Source of the DNA: Mycolicibacterium senegalense
GTDB taxonomy: Bacteria; Actinomycetota; Actinomycetes; Mycobacteriales; Mycobacteriaceae
NCBI RefSeq assembly: GCF_019645875.1
Contig: NZ_CP081000.1
Span: forward strand, 2,790,001 to 2,854,000
Direction: 5' to 3'
DNA: 64,000 nt
The translations under genes were made by a program, and so were the position numbers. A model generated the notes under the pieces. That model was not told where the DNA came from. It did no database searches and saw only the letters and a program-made list of their open reading frames with translations. Numbering within the stretch: the stretch's first letter is position 1; each line of letters starts with the position of its first letter. Shown one piece after another: positions 16,273 through 24,893 of the stretch.

Positions 16273-17967
16273 ATGAGCCCAAGCCCCAGCACGGCCGAAT
16301 TCGACTTCATCATCGTGGGCGCGGGCAGTGCCGGCTGCCTGCTCGCCAATCGGCTGAGCGCGAATCCGGATCACCGTGTGCTCTTGATCGAGGCCGGCGG
16401 CAAAGACGACTGGTTCTGGGTCAAGATCCCGGTGGGCTATCTGTACACCATCGCCAACCCCCGCACCGACTGGTGCTTCACCACCGAGGCCGACCCAGGC
16501 CTGGCCGGCCGTAGCATTCTTTACGCGCGCGGCCGCGTGATCGGCGGCTGCTCGTCGATCAACGCGATGATCCACATGCGTGGTCAGGCAAGCGATTACG
16601 ACCTCTGGGCGCAGGCCACCGGCGACGAACGATGGCGGTGGGGCGGCTCGGACAGTCCCGGCGAGACGCTGGCGATCTACAAGCAGTTAGAGGACTACTT
16701 CGGCGGAGCCGACGAGTGGCATGGCGTCGGTGGCGAGATCCGCGTGGAGCGACCGCGGGTGCGTTGGAAGATCTTGGACGCCTGGCAGGCCGCTGCCGCT
16801 CAACGCGGCATCGCCCCGATCGACGAGTTCAACCGAGGCGACAACTCCGGCAGCGCCTACTTTCACGTCAACCAACGGCGGGGCCGGCGCTGGTCGATGG
16901 CCGACGCTTTCCTGCATCCCATCGCCCACCGCCCCAATCTCACCGTCTACACGCACACTCAGGCCTTGGCGCTGCTGATGGACGAGCACGTGCGCGAGGA
17001 TCAACGGCGCGGCGCGTGGACCAAGGCCCAGCACCGCGTCACCGGCCTGCGACTACTCAAGGATGGACAGCGGATCGACGTCCGAGCGCGCCGGGAGGTG
17101 ATCCTGAGCGCCGGAGCGATCGGCTCACCACATCTCATGCAGGTTTCGGGGCTGGGACCGGCAGGGCTGCTGAGTGAGCACCAGGTGCCGGTGGTCGTCG
17201 ATCTGCCGGGAGTGGGCGAGAACCTGCAGGACCATCTGCAACTGCGGACCGTCTACCGCATCCAGGGCGCGCGGACCGTCAACACGCTGTACCGCAATTG
17301 GATCACCCGCGGCGGCATGGGACTTCAGTACCTGACGCTGCGGTCGGGACCGATGACCATGCCGCCCTCCACGCTGGGAGCTTTCGCGAAAAGCGATCCG
17401 GCGCTCGCCAGTCCGGATTTGGAGTGGCATGTGCAGCCGTTGTCATTGCCCAAGTTCGGTGAACCGCTGCATCGTTTCGGAGCCATTACTCCCTCAGTGT
17501 GCAATCTGCGGCCCAGCTCGCGCGGCCACGTGCGCATCGCCAGTGCCGATCCGCTGACCAACCCCAAGATCTCCTGCAATTATCTGTCCACCGACGCCGA
17601 TCGCCGCATTGCGGTGACGGGCCTGCGGATGACCCGGCAGATCATGGCAGCGCCGGCGCTGGCGCCCTACCGCCCGCAAGAGCTGTTGCCGGGCCCGCAA
17701 CTGGTCAGCGACGAAGACCTACAGCAGGCGGCCGGCGAACTGGGTACGACCATCTTTCACCCGGTGGGCACATGTGCGATGGGATCCTTTGATACACAGG
17801 GTGTCCCGGCATCGGCCACAACGGTGCTCGACACCGACTGTCGCGTTTACCGGGTCGCCGGCCTGCGCGTGGTTGACGCATCGGCGATGCCCAACATCAC
17901 GTCCGGGAACACCAACGCGCCGGTCATGCTGATCGCGGAACGCGCGGCGCGGGCGATTCTGGAATAA
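16273..17967 (+). CDS. GMC-family FAD oxidoreductase (choline dehydrogenase-like)
   Basis: 564 residues. The N-terminal FAD motif is VGAGSAGC at about 15-22. The GMC signature GGCSSINAMIHMRG follows near 95-108. The catalytic histidine region is FHPVGTCAMG near 496, and the C-terminal segment is ASAMPNITSGNTNAP. Members oxidise alcohols to aldehydes. An insertion near 235-255 (charged, Arg/Gln-rich) is longer than in choline dehydrogenase. ATG 16273 follows a GGAGG site with long spacing. The substrate is unknown. Confidence 0.88.
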   Translation: MSPSPSTAEFDFIIVGAGSAGCLLANRLSANPDHRVLLIEAGGKDDWFWVKIPVGYLYTIANPRTDWCFTTEADPGLAGRSILYARGRVIGGCSSINAMIHMRGQASDYDLWAQATGDERWRWGGSDSPGETLAIYKQLEDYFGGADEWHGVGGEIRVERPRVRWKILDAWQAAAAQRGIAPIDEFNRGDNSGSAYFHVNQRRGRRWSMADAFLHPIAHRPNLTVYTHTQALALLMDEHVREDQRRGAWTKAQHRVTGLRLLKDGQRIDVRARREVILSAGAIGSPHLMQVSGLGPAGLLSEHQVPVVVDLPGVGENLQDHLQLRTVYRIQGARTVNTLYRNWITRGGMGLQYLTLRSGPMTMPPSTLGAFAKSDPALASPDLEWHVQPLSLPKFGEPLHRFGAITPSVCNLRPSSRGHVRIASADPLTNPKISCNYLSTDADRRIAVTGLRMTRQIMAAPALAPYRPQELLPGPQLVSDEDLQQAAGELGTTIFHPVGTCAMGSFDTQGVPASATTVLDTDCRVYRVAGLRVVDASAMPNITSGNTNAPVMLIAERAARAILE

Positions 17968-18025
17968 ACCGGGCGCCTGCTGAACTTGGGCCAAGAGTCG
18001 TCTCTTCCCCGACTCAGGAGCACTC

Positions 18026-18835
18026 ATGACCCGACCCGTCCGAGTTGCCGTACAGATCCAGCCGGGCGGTGCGCCCGATTACCGCACGTGGCGCGATGCC
18101 GTCCTGGCCGCCGACGACCTCGGCGTCGACGTGATCTTCGGCTACGACCACTTTCACCGACCCGCCATGAAAGGCATCGTCGACGGCAAGCCCGTCCTGT
18201 TCGACGAGCAGCCCGACGTCGCCAACTTCGAAGGTTGGACCGCGCTCGCGTCGTGGGGCGAGATCACCTCACACGCCGAGATCGGGCTCCTCGTCACCGG
18301 CGTCGGATACCGCAACGCTGACCTGCTCGCCGACATGGCGCGCACCGTGGACCACATCAGCGGCGGCCGGCTCATCCTCGGCCTCGGCGCGGGGTGGTAC
18401 GAAAAGGACTACACCACTTACGGTTACGACTTCGGCACCTTCGGCTCCCGCTTCGATCTGTTCGACGAAAGTCTGATCCGCATCGAAAACCGGCTCGCTG
18501 CACTGATCCCACCGCCCGTGCGCAAGGTGCCGATCCTCATCGGCGGCACGGGGCCCAAGCGCTCGCTGCCCGCAGTCGCCCGGCACGCCGACATCTGGCA
18601 CGCGTTCCAGGAGCTCGACGCCTTCCGCCGGTCCAGCGACCGCGTCGACGAGCTGGCAGCGACGTTCGGCCGCAACGGCACCGATATCGAACGCTCGACG
18701 CTGTGGCAGGACCCCGACAGCGCCGATGCCTTCCGCGAGGCAGGCGTCACCTTGTTCCAGACCGAGCTCACCGCCGACAACGGTTACGCCCTCACCTCCC
18801 TCAAAGAGGTGCTCGCGTGGCGGGACAACGGGTGA
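18026..18835 (+). CDS. LLM-class F420-dependent oxidoreductase
   Basis: 269 residues. It has the luciferase-like (beta/alpha)8 pattern: an N-terminal V-A-V-Q-I-Q-P strand, D-H-F-H-R near 46, L-L-V-T-G-V-G-Y-R-N-A-D-L-L-A near 91, and H-I-S-G-G-R-L-I-L-G-L-G-A-G-W-Y near 111, a hallmark of F420-type members. CAGGAG precedes ATG 18026. The substrate is not predictable. It lies 58 bp after the GMC gene and may share its transcript. Confidence 0.85.
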   Translation: MTRPVRVAVQIQPGGAPDYRTWRDAVLAADDLGVDVIFGYDHFHRPAMKGIVDGKPVLFDEQPDVANFEGWTALASWGEITSHAEIGLLVTGVGYRNADLLADMARTVDHISGGRLILGLGAGWYEKDYTTYGYDFGTFGSRFDLFDESLIRIENRLAALIPPPVRKVPILIGGTGPKRSLPAVARHADIWHAFQELDAFRRSSDRVDELAATFGRNGTDIERSTLWQDPDSADAFREAGVTLFQTELTADNGYALTSLKEVLAWRDNG

Positions 18836-18848
18836 CTCGTCCCGGCTC

Positions 18849-20120
18849 CTAGGGGTTGATGGTGTGCTCGCCGACCTGGCGGCCCCACACATACTCGGAC
18901 ACCAGCGGTTGACCCAGTTCGAGGTGGTTGTACGGGGCGATCGATGCACCGGTATCCATCACCAGGTACGGGGCCGGCCAGAGGTCCTTGGTGACCGGCT
19001 GCCAGCAGCCGGGCCGGCCCTCGGGACCACCCTTGGCGTTGACCCGCGGCAGGTTGTCCGGATACACGTAGGGATTGCCCGCACCGATCAGGAAATCTTG
19101 TAGCTCAAGGGCATACCCGTTACGGGTCTGCTGGGCGAACTTCGGCGCAGCCTCGGCGTAGTTGCGGACAGAACACGCCAGCGCAGGGCTGTTGCGGTCG
19201 AGCATCTCGCTCACCGGCAGCAGGTCTTGTGCGCCGCGCACCAGATACGGCCCACCGCGCTCGAAGATGTCACCACCGGTGTTGCCGAAACCGACCGCCG
19301 CGACCAGAGCCTGATCCAGATTGCCACGCTGCTCATCCTGATCCAGATTGCCACGCTGCTCATTGAGCGAACGCGCCGTCGTGACAGCGTTGGTCAACCC
19401 GTCGAACAGATCCGGACCCGCATCGGCATACACCTCACCCAGATCGGCCAGACCCGAGATATCGCGACGAATCTGAGGCATCCGCGGATTCAGATCCGCC
19501 AAGATGTCATTGCCGTTGACGATCGACTGACCGAACTTGTCACCCAACCCGTCAAGCGCCTGCGCCGTCGCGGTCAGCGTCTGGTTCAACTTGATCGGAT
19601 CGATCTGCTCAGAGATCGCGGTGATCGTCTCGAACAGCGTGTTGAACTCCGTGGTCACCCCCTGAGCCCGGATCGGTGTGTCCGGGGTCAACCGCTGCGG
19701 CGACGGGTTGGGCGGCGACAGGAACGAGATGTACTTGTTGCCGAACACCGTCGTGGCCCGCAGCTCCGCGGTCACATTCTCCGGGATCAACTTCAGATAC
19801 TGCGGCTTGACGTCCAACGTCAGCTTGGCCTCGGGATTGTCACCGACAGTGACCACATCGATCGAAGCCAACCGGCCGATCGGCACGCCATTGAAGGTGA
19901 CCTTCGAACCCGGATCCATCGACAAACCAGCCCGCCCCGACAACACCGTCAGCTGCGTCTTGTCCTCGAAGGACCCACGGAACTGCATCCACGTCAACGT
20001 CAGCACCGCGACCAGGAGGACGATCATGCCCGCGGACGCCGTCTTGTAAGGCGGGTCGTACCGCCAGTGCGTGAACCGCCGCCCGGACCGGACCCGCGAT
20101 GTCGCAGCAGATACGGCCAC
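18849..20120 (-). CDS. Orphan MCE (MlaD-domain) family protein, MceA-like
   Basis: 423 residues: a basic N-terminus, one membrane helix at about 30-48, the MlaD/MCE domain at about 55-135 (S-M-D-P-G-S-K-V-T-F-N-G-V-P-I-G-R) and a long helical region. MCE proteins form envelope conduits for lipid uptake, normally six per operon with two YrbE permeases. Here the gene is alone. The start is GTG 20120 with GGAGG at good spacing; an upstream reading-frame extension lacks support. Codons near 19311-19363 hold a tandem duplication (QRGNLDQ repeated). Confidence 0.85.
   Translation of the reverse strand: MAVSAATSRVRSGRRFTHWRYDPPYKTASAGMIVLLVAVLTLTWMQFRGSFEDKTQLTVLSGRAGLSMDPGSKVTFNGVPIGRLASIDVVTVGDNPEAKLTLDVKPQYLKLIPENVTAELRATTVFGNKYISFLSPPNPSPQRLTPDTPIRAQGVTTEFNTLFETITAISEQIDPIKLNQTLTATAQALDGLGDKFGQSIVNGNDILADLNPRMPQIRRDISGLADLGEVYADAGPDLFDGLTNAVTTARSLNEQRGNLDQDEQRGNLDQALVAAVGFGNTGGDIFERGGPYLVRGAQDLLPVSEMLDRNSPALACSVRNYAEAAPKFAQQTRNGYALELQDFLIGAGNPYVYPDNLPRVNAKGGPEGRPGCWQPVTKDLWPAPYLVMDTGASIAPYNHLELGQPLVSEYVWGRQVGEHTINP
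19311..19363. repeat. Tandem duplication, period 27 bp, inside the MCE gene
   Basis: Two identical 26-nt copies at 19311-19336 and 19338-19363, one base apart. Because the period is 27, the frame is kept and nine residues (N/D-E-Q-R-G-N-L-D-Q) are duplicated in the helical region. Confidence 0.9.
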
Positions 20121-20328
20121 GCACAAACCTCCGACTTGTTGACGCAGCCGGCCAGTTCGATGAGCAATAGACATAGCCAGCGAGTGAGCGAGCAGAACTC
20201 TCGCAAACAACCCGAGACGACTGCAACTGCAAGCCGCCCGATGCGGCAAACATCAAATTGCTATCGCAAGGAGACCGTCATCACAGTCAGGGGCGTCGAG
20301 TAATCGCCGTAACGGCGAACGCCTGTCG

Positions 20329-20931
20329 TCACAGTCCGGACGGCACAACCTTGCCGTCGACCGTCACCTCGACCTCATGGGTCTTGGTGTTGTAGGTGAT
20401 TTTGCCGTGCTCGAACGTCTCCACGAGCAGATCGCCATCGGCAGTCTCATCACTGGTGGGAGCACCCAGCGGGCCGACCGAGCCGTTCTCGCCGGTGACC
20501 TCGGGTGTGCCCTCCGGGTCACGTGGGACATTCCACGCCTCCCTGATCTTGCCCCAGGTGATGTATGCGGGCGTATCCGCGGCGTCGTTCTTGGCAGTGA
20601 TCACTCCGCCCTGGAACTGCTGAAAGACCAAGCCGCTGTCACGGGTTCCGGCGTTGCGGTCACCGGTGAGCGGTTTGCCGAGCGCCTGCTTCTGACTTTG
20701 GGTTGCCGACGAGTACTTGGCCGCGATCGGACCGGTCAGCGTCACCTCGACATCGCGCTCCCCCTGCAACTTCACCTCGCTGGGCGGTGTTTCAGTCGTA
20801 GAGGTGGCGATCAACCCGACTTGGGGCTGCACCGACGTATCGACACTCTGGCCATTGCTGCATCCCACAGTGAGCAGCGCGACGGCCGAGAGGCCGACGA
20901 GTGCCGTGCGGTGGTATGCGATCGTCCTCAT
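20329..20931 (-). CDS. LGFP-repeat lipoprotein
   Basis: 200 residues. A signal peptide ends in a lipobox (L-L-T-V-G-C24), so the mature protein should be lipid-anchored on the outer face of the cytoplasmic membrane. The mature part contains two LGFP-type repeats, near 88-115 (K-P-L-T-G-D...Q-Q-F-Q-G-G-V-I) and 150-178 (G-P-L-G-A-P-T-S-D-E...T-F-E-H-G-K-I). LGFP repeats occur in mycolic-acid bacteria on wall-associated proteins. RBS GAGGGAG before ATG 20931. Confidence 0.8.
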   Translation of the reverse strand: MRTIAYHRTALVGLSAVALLTVGCSNGQSVDTSVQPQVGLIATSTTETPPSEVKLQGERDVEVTLTGPIAAKYSSATQSQKQALGKPLTGDRNAGTRDSGLVFQQFQGGVITAKNDAADTPAYITWGKIREAWNVPRDPEGTPEVTGENGSVGPLGAPTSDETADGDLLVETFEHGKITYNTKTHEVEVTVDGKVVPSGL

Positions 20932-21048
20932 GAGCTCCCTCTCGCGGCTTCCCGTAGGGGAAGATTCGGCTGAACCCCGCCCGGCCGGACTATAACCGAA
21001 CCGCTCGAGTGGCGCAGGCGGTCGCCGTCTACAGCTCAGTAATCACCG

Positions 21049-21453
21049 CTAGGAGCACGGATATTGCCCATTGAGTACGCAATTCGACGGTGGCGAGTAG
21101 ACACCGGACAGCACGCCCCTCAGCCCACCCGTAGCTGAACCGCCCGGCTCGATGATGCGATTCCAGTTCGCAGGCCCGAGAACATAGTGGGTGCCGTATC
21201 GGGTGAGCGTGCTACTCCACGTATGTGAGACGGATTCTCCTGGCGGCAAGTCGAATTCGAGACGCCAATCCGTCATCGGTACCGCACTGGCGTTGACGAT
21301 GGTGAAGCGGGCGATGAAACCGGTTTGCCACGTCGATGTCACTGACAACCTGGCGGCGGCCCCAGCAGCATGAGCGACCGCAGTGGTGGCAAGCCCGGCT
21401 GCGACCATCATCGCGGCCAACGTTACGTGAAGCGCTGCGCTCCAGCGCTTCAC
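21049..21453 (-). CDS. Secreted CBM2-type carbohydrate-binding protein
   Basis: 134 residues. A signal peptide (about 1-30, ending A-V-A-H-A-A-G) is followed by a CBM2 fold: W-Q-T-G-F-I-A-R-F-T-I-V-N, D-W-R-L-E-F-D-L-P, and a terminal Cys pair (C-V-L-N-G-Q-Y-P-C). It is similar in size and type to tuberculosis Rv1987. GTG 21453 is chosen because it starts the signal peptide; the longer frame would bury it. The start codon lies inside a perfect 12-bp hairpin (21426-21454). Confidence 0.75.
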   Translation of the reverse strand: MKRWSAALHVTLAAMMVAAGLATTAVAHAAGAAARLSVTSTWQTGFIARFTIVNASAVPMTDWRLEFDLPPGESVSHTWSSTLTRYGTHYVLGPANWNRIIEPGGSATGGLRGVLSGVYSPPSNCVLNGQYPCS

Positions 21454-21454
21454 G
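21426..21454. promoter_or_regulatory. Hairpin covering the start codon of the CBM2 gene
   Basis: Perfect 12-bp arms (CGTGAAGCGCTG / CAGCGCTTCACG) with a 5-nt loop. In the mRNA the GTG start and the first codons would be paired, which could limit translation. Chance is unlikely at this arm length, but coding constraints also contribute. Confidence 0.5.
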
Positions 21455-21656
21455 CACTTGTCGGGTCTGACCACAGCAGCAAACACTAGAACCGAGACGT
21501 GAACGTCGATCCACGCATCGCCGGTCAGCTGCGGTAACTTTGCCCAACTGAAACCATTGCGAAACATTGACCGGAATCGGGAACCCGTGACAGATACAGC
21601 CGGTAACGGTCACATGCGCCGGGCCCGAACCACGAAAGTGCCTGTCTCCCTCCGGT

Positions 21657-22343
21657 TTAGGTCACCGGCTGCAGCAATGCACCCGCGGCCCGGCGGTATA
21701 AGTCGTCGGCCGCACCCATCGCGGCTTTGACCGTGTTGTAGTAGTGGGTTCCAACCCCACCGTGGTACTTCAGCAATTGCGGGTTCTGCGCGAGCGTTGC
21801 AGCCAAAACCGCGTCACCGCTTGTAATCCGGTACTTGTTGAACGCCTCGCTGAAGCGGGCGATGAACCGGGCGATCGACTTGTTGGGATCTTGACGGTCA
21901 GCAACGGTGCCGAAGCTGGCCTTCTCCTGGAACAATCCGATAACCTCATCCGCAGCGCCTCCCGGCCCCCCGTAGGCCTGCACACCACCGGAAACGGCGG
22001 GCCGGAAGCTGGACTCGATTTTCGCGGTGGCGATGACGGTCTTGATCTGGTCATCACTCAACCTGGCAGCCCTGCCCTGGCTCACGATGGCCTTGACGAT
22101 GTCCTGCGCGCTGGAGTCCTTGGTGACGACTACCGGTGCCGGCGCCGGGATCGCTGCTGCCGCCGCATGGGGGACGGCGCCGCGCACCGGCGGTTGTTCG
22201 ACCGTGACCGCGGGATGCTGGTGCACCGGTGAAGTAACCAGAGCGGCCCCACCGAGGCCAGAGGCGACGAGGACGGTGGAAATGATCTTTTTTACGTGCT
22301 TCGGTCTACCGAACGTCTCGATTGCCCGGTTGGCTTGCGGCAT
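21657..22343 (-). CDS. Secreted lysozyme/transglycosylase-like protein
   Basis: 228 residues. A basic N-terminus and hydrophobic segment (about 17-40) suggest export. An Ala/Pro linker leads to a domain at about 85-225 with I-A-T-A-K-I-E-S-S-F near 109 (candidate catalytic Glu), V-I-G-L-F-Q-E near 139, D-P-N-K-S-I-A-R-F, and a tail containing A-Q-N-P-Q-L-L-K-Y-H. This resembles the muralytic motif found in mycobacteriophage tape-measure proteins and Rpf-like folds. It probably acts on peptidoglycan. Strong RBS AAGGAG before ATG 22343. Confidence 0.6.
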   Translation of the reverse strand: MPQANRAIETFGRPKHVKKIISTVLVASGLGGAALVTSPVHQHPAVTVEQPPVRGAVPHAAAAAIPAPAPVVVTKDSSAQDIVKAIVSQGRAARLSDDQIKTVIATAKIESSFRPAVSGGVQAYGGPGGAADEVIGLFQEKASFGTVADRQDPNKSIARFIARFSEAFNKYRITSGDAVLAATLAQNPQLLKYHGGVGTHYYNTVKAAMGAADDLYRRAAGALLQPVT

Positions 22344-22812
22344 GGTCTAGCTCTCCTTGTGGGGGTTTGAACTTGTCGATTCGTGTGGCGAACACGAACA
22401 CCCCCGCCGCCCCGCTTCTCGGCACGAAAAGCGGAGTTGGACTGCAAGAGTTTGCTGCGCACGCAACCGGTGCGACAACGCAGATGCCGGCCTACGCCGG
22501 CACGTCACCATGCGTGGCAATTACCTCCCCAGTTTGCCACGCTGTGATCTATGTCACCTTGCCTCGTACTACGGCATCGTAGTAATTAGCCGAGCACTTT
22601 ATTGGATCATCCTGGATCTGCCAAAACGCCAGAACACCTTCAGTGACGCGGGCTCGACAACGGTCAGAATCCGACGCAGCTCACATTTGCTAAATCAGCC
22701 TGCTGCGGAGTTTTTCGAACAAGGTTTGAAATCTGCGGGCGCGGCTACGCAGTGAGCGGAACGGACCATAGCCATTCCTGAACAGCGGGAATCTGGCGGA
22801 GGGAGTCGTGAC
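22344..22812. other. 469-bp divergent spacer with one palindrome
   Basis: No convincing gene. It separates the lysozyme-like gene from the MPT63-like gene, so it holds both promoters. The only clear structure is the perfect inverted repeat at 22567-22584. Base composition drops in GC between about 22580 and 22740. Confidence 0.5.
22567..22584. promoter_or_regulatory. Perfect inverted repeat TACTACG-N4-CGTAGTA
   Basis: Seven-base arms, 4-nt spacer. The TACTAC/GTAGTA core equals that of the sites at 2167, 2249 and 39729, but with 6 rather than 5 nt between the cores, so it may bind the same or a related factor. Confidence 0.4.
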
Positions 22813-23268
22813 ATGACGTTCTCACACATCGCATTGAAGACGACGGCGGCGGCCGCGGGGATCGCGGCAGCGGGAGTTTTGGCGGCACCGGTGGCCCTCG
22901 CAGATCCAGAAGTGCTTCAGTTCGGCCAAACCGCAGAGGTGCCCAGCCCTGGTGGGGCGATCGACTACACCGTGAGCAACTTGCAACCCAGCGGTCACAA
23001 CGATGGCATCTGGTACTCGGATGTCACCGCCCGAGCCGTCAGCGGCTCCCCGACTCCGAACATTTCCGATTTCAACGCGCGAGCGGTCAACAGCTCCACC
23101 TACGCGAATATGAAGGGCAACCAGACGGACGGCCTGCCCAACCAGCCGATCGCGCCGGGCAGTCAAGCCACCGGCCGCGTCTACTTCGACGTACGCGGCG
23201 GCACAGTTCCCGACAGCGTTGTCTACCGGGATGCCGGCGGCACTGACAAGGTGGTTTGGAAGGGCTGA
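22813..23268 (+). CDS. MPT63-like secreted immunoglobulin-fold protein
   Basis: 151 residues. Signal peptide 1-30 (cleavage after V-A-L-A). The mature domain matches the MPT63/DUF1942 family: Y-T-V-S-N-L, then V-T-A-R-A-V-x-G-S-P-T-P-N-I-S-D-F-N-A-R, and the terminal A-T-G-R-V-Y-F-D-V. MPT63 is a small secreted antigen of unknown function in tuberculosis; this homologue is similar in length and layout. A GGAGGGAG site precedes ATG 22813. Confidence 0.8.
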   Translation: MTFSHIALKTTAAAAGIAAAGVLAAPVALADPEVLQFGQTAEVPSPGGAIDYTVSNLQPSGHNDGIWYSDVTARAVSGSPTPNISDFNARAVNSSTYANMKGNQTDGLPNQPIAPGSQATGRVYFDVRGGTVPDSVVYRDAGGTDKVVWKG

Positions 23269-23296
23269 CCAGTTCGCGCCCGCTCGGCGGATTTCG

Positions 23297-23824
23297 GTGC
23301 CAACCGAAATCCGCAACGCTGCACCGACATTCCCGTTCGGGCGACGGGCACGCGAAGAAGGCAGTCCCGCGTTCGGGCCACTCCTCGCCGATTACTGCCA
23401 ATCGGTGGCTGAGCGCGCAGTCCCGGAATGGCAGGGTGCGACCAACGCGCTGCAAGCGCTCCCCGAGATCGGTGCGCACCCACCCATCGGCTATTCAGGG
23501 GCGTCGCTGTCCGGTACCGTCGGGATAAGGCTGGCGGCGGTAGAACCGCTGATCACGGCCGCGGTCTTCGGCTGGGTGTCAGCACACGATTCGCTGCTCG
23601 AAGCCGCAGAACTGGTCACCATCCCGATCGAGTACCTGCTCCCCTTGGGAGACAAGGAAATCCCGCGCGAATTCGGTCTCGAGCTGTTCGAGGCGTTCGC
23701 CTCGGTGGACAAGGTGATACATGCCTTCCCGGGCGGGCATCGTGAGGTGCCTACCGACGGCCGGATCGACACGAGGTTGTTCCCTCGGCATCTCGGACCA
23801 GCGGGTAGCACGGCCACCGAGTGA
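23297..23824 (+). pseudogene. N-terminally truncated alpha/beta hydrolase
   Basis: About 175 residues from GTG 23297, the first plausible start after the MPT63-like gene. The C-terminal part matches dienelactone-hydrolase-like proteins: a nucleophile elbow (P-I-G-Y-S-G-A-S-L-S), V-F-G-W, a strand with the acid position (L-P-L-G-D-K-E-I-P-R-E) and the histidine (F-P-G-G-H-R-E-V-P). Missing are the first 60-80 residues with the H-G oxyanion motif and the G-H-G-D loop of this family. I read it as a gene remnant, or a very divergent short form; no frameshifted upstream half is visible. Confidence 0.55.
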
Positions 23825-23908
23825 CGTGAAATGGGTATCGGCGGTCGATCCGGGCAGGGCCGCCGATACCACTCAACGGCAAGATCGTTCCGAATGGAGT
23901 GCAAACAC

Positions 23909-24415
23909 TTGAGTACCAAACGAATTACCATCGGCACTGAGCGAGAGCTAATCGAGAACATGCTCGACCGCAATCGCGAAGCGCTCATCGAAACCGCACG
24001 CGGTCTGTCCGAGTCGGCCGCCCGCCGACGACTCGTGACGTCGCTGACGACACCGATTTCGTTGATCAAGCATGCCGCCGCCGCGGAGCGGATCTGGTTC
24101 CAACGGTTCTGGGCGGGGCTCGACGAGACCGAGTGCGACGGCTATTCCGCGCGCGACGAGGGCACGTTCGCCGTCTCCGATGGCGAGTCGCTGGACGACG
24201 TCATCGCCGAGTTCGAGCACGCCAGTCAGCGATCGCGCGAGATCGCCTCCCGCTTCGCCCTCGATGACACCAAGGACAATCCCCGCGAAGGGACAGTCAG
24301 CATGAGATGGACGCTGCTCGCCATGATCGAGGAATTCGCCAGGCACGCAGGTCATGGAGACATCCTGCGGGAGCAGATCGATGCGCCTTCCGACTGCGCC
24401 GGTGAAACGCCTTGA
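23909..24415 (+). CDS. DinB-family protein (mycothiol-transferase-like)
   Basis: 168 residues, four-helix DinB/DUF664 pattern. Conserved metal-site histidines are visible in I-K-H-A-A-A-A-E-R near 52 and in the C-terminal E-F-A-R-H-A-G-H-G-D-I-L-R-E-Q. Actinobacterial members are metal-dependent thiol S-transferases or isomerases using mycothiol. The start is probably TTG 23909, which has a GGAG site 9 nt upstream; ATG 23894 is the alternative. Confidence 0.8.
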   Translation: MSTKRITIGTERELIENMLDRNREALIETARGLSESAARRRLVTSLTTPISLIKHAAAAERIWFQRFWAGLDETECDGYSARDEGTFAVSDGESLDDVIAEFEHASQRSREIASRFALDDTKDNPREGTVSMRWTLLAMIEEFARHAGHGDILREQIDAPSDCAGETP

Positions 24416-24448
24416 CCTCAAGTGCGCTTCAGATCTTACGGTTGAGTA

Positions 24449-24880
24449 ATGAAGACGCGACGCCCGAATCTCGATGACCCGACTCGTGACGGCGACCAAG
24501 CGGTGGTCGCCCTGATCGATCATCTTCAACGCGGCGGTGACGCGGGAGACGCGGACGTATACGACGGCATGTTCGCAGCCGACATCCTGTGGGGAACTCC
24601 AAAAGGCATGGTGCTCAAGGATTATTCAAATCTCAACCCGATTCACCGGCAGATGATGAGCGGGCCTCCGGTGGTGCCTGCATCACGGTTCGAACTCAAG
24701 CAGGCAGTCTCCCCGGCACCGGGAGTCGTGGTTGCCCAGATTCGCCGTACCGCGTTGAACGGCGGTTTCAGCGAGATGGCGATGTACGTCTTGGTTCGAC
24801 GCGGCGAGAAATGGTGGGTTGCAGGAGCGCAGAACACCCCCGTAGTCGATACCCTCCCGCCGGTATCTGCCCCGCGGTGA
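24449..24880 (+). CDS. SnoaL/NTF2-like (SgcJ-type) small protein
   Basis: 143 residues in a cone-shaped NTF2 pattern: an N-terminal helix (A-V-V-A-L-I-D-H-L), Y-D-G-M-F-A-A-D-I-L-W-G-T-P-x-G near 39-53, then antiparallel strands ending V-R-R-G-E-K-W-W-V-A-G-A-Q-N-T. This is the DUF4440/SgcJ group, whose biochemical role is mostly unknown. It lies 33 bp after the DinB gene on the same strand, so co-transcription is likely. Confidence 0.75.
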   Translation: MKTRRPNLDDPTRDGDQAVVALIDHLQRGGDAGDADVYDGMFAADILWGTPKGMVLKDYSNLNPIHRQMMSGPPVVPASRFELKQAVSPAPGVVVAQIRRTALNGGFSEMAMYVLVRRGEKWWVAGAQNTPVVDTLPPVSAPR

Positions 24881-24893
24881 ACTGGTCTACCGC

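Noticed and set aside
21657..22343. Prophage origin of the lysozyme-like gene
   Set aside because: No integrase, portal, capsid or attachment repeat nearby, and the gene has its own signal-peptide-like start.
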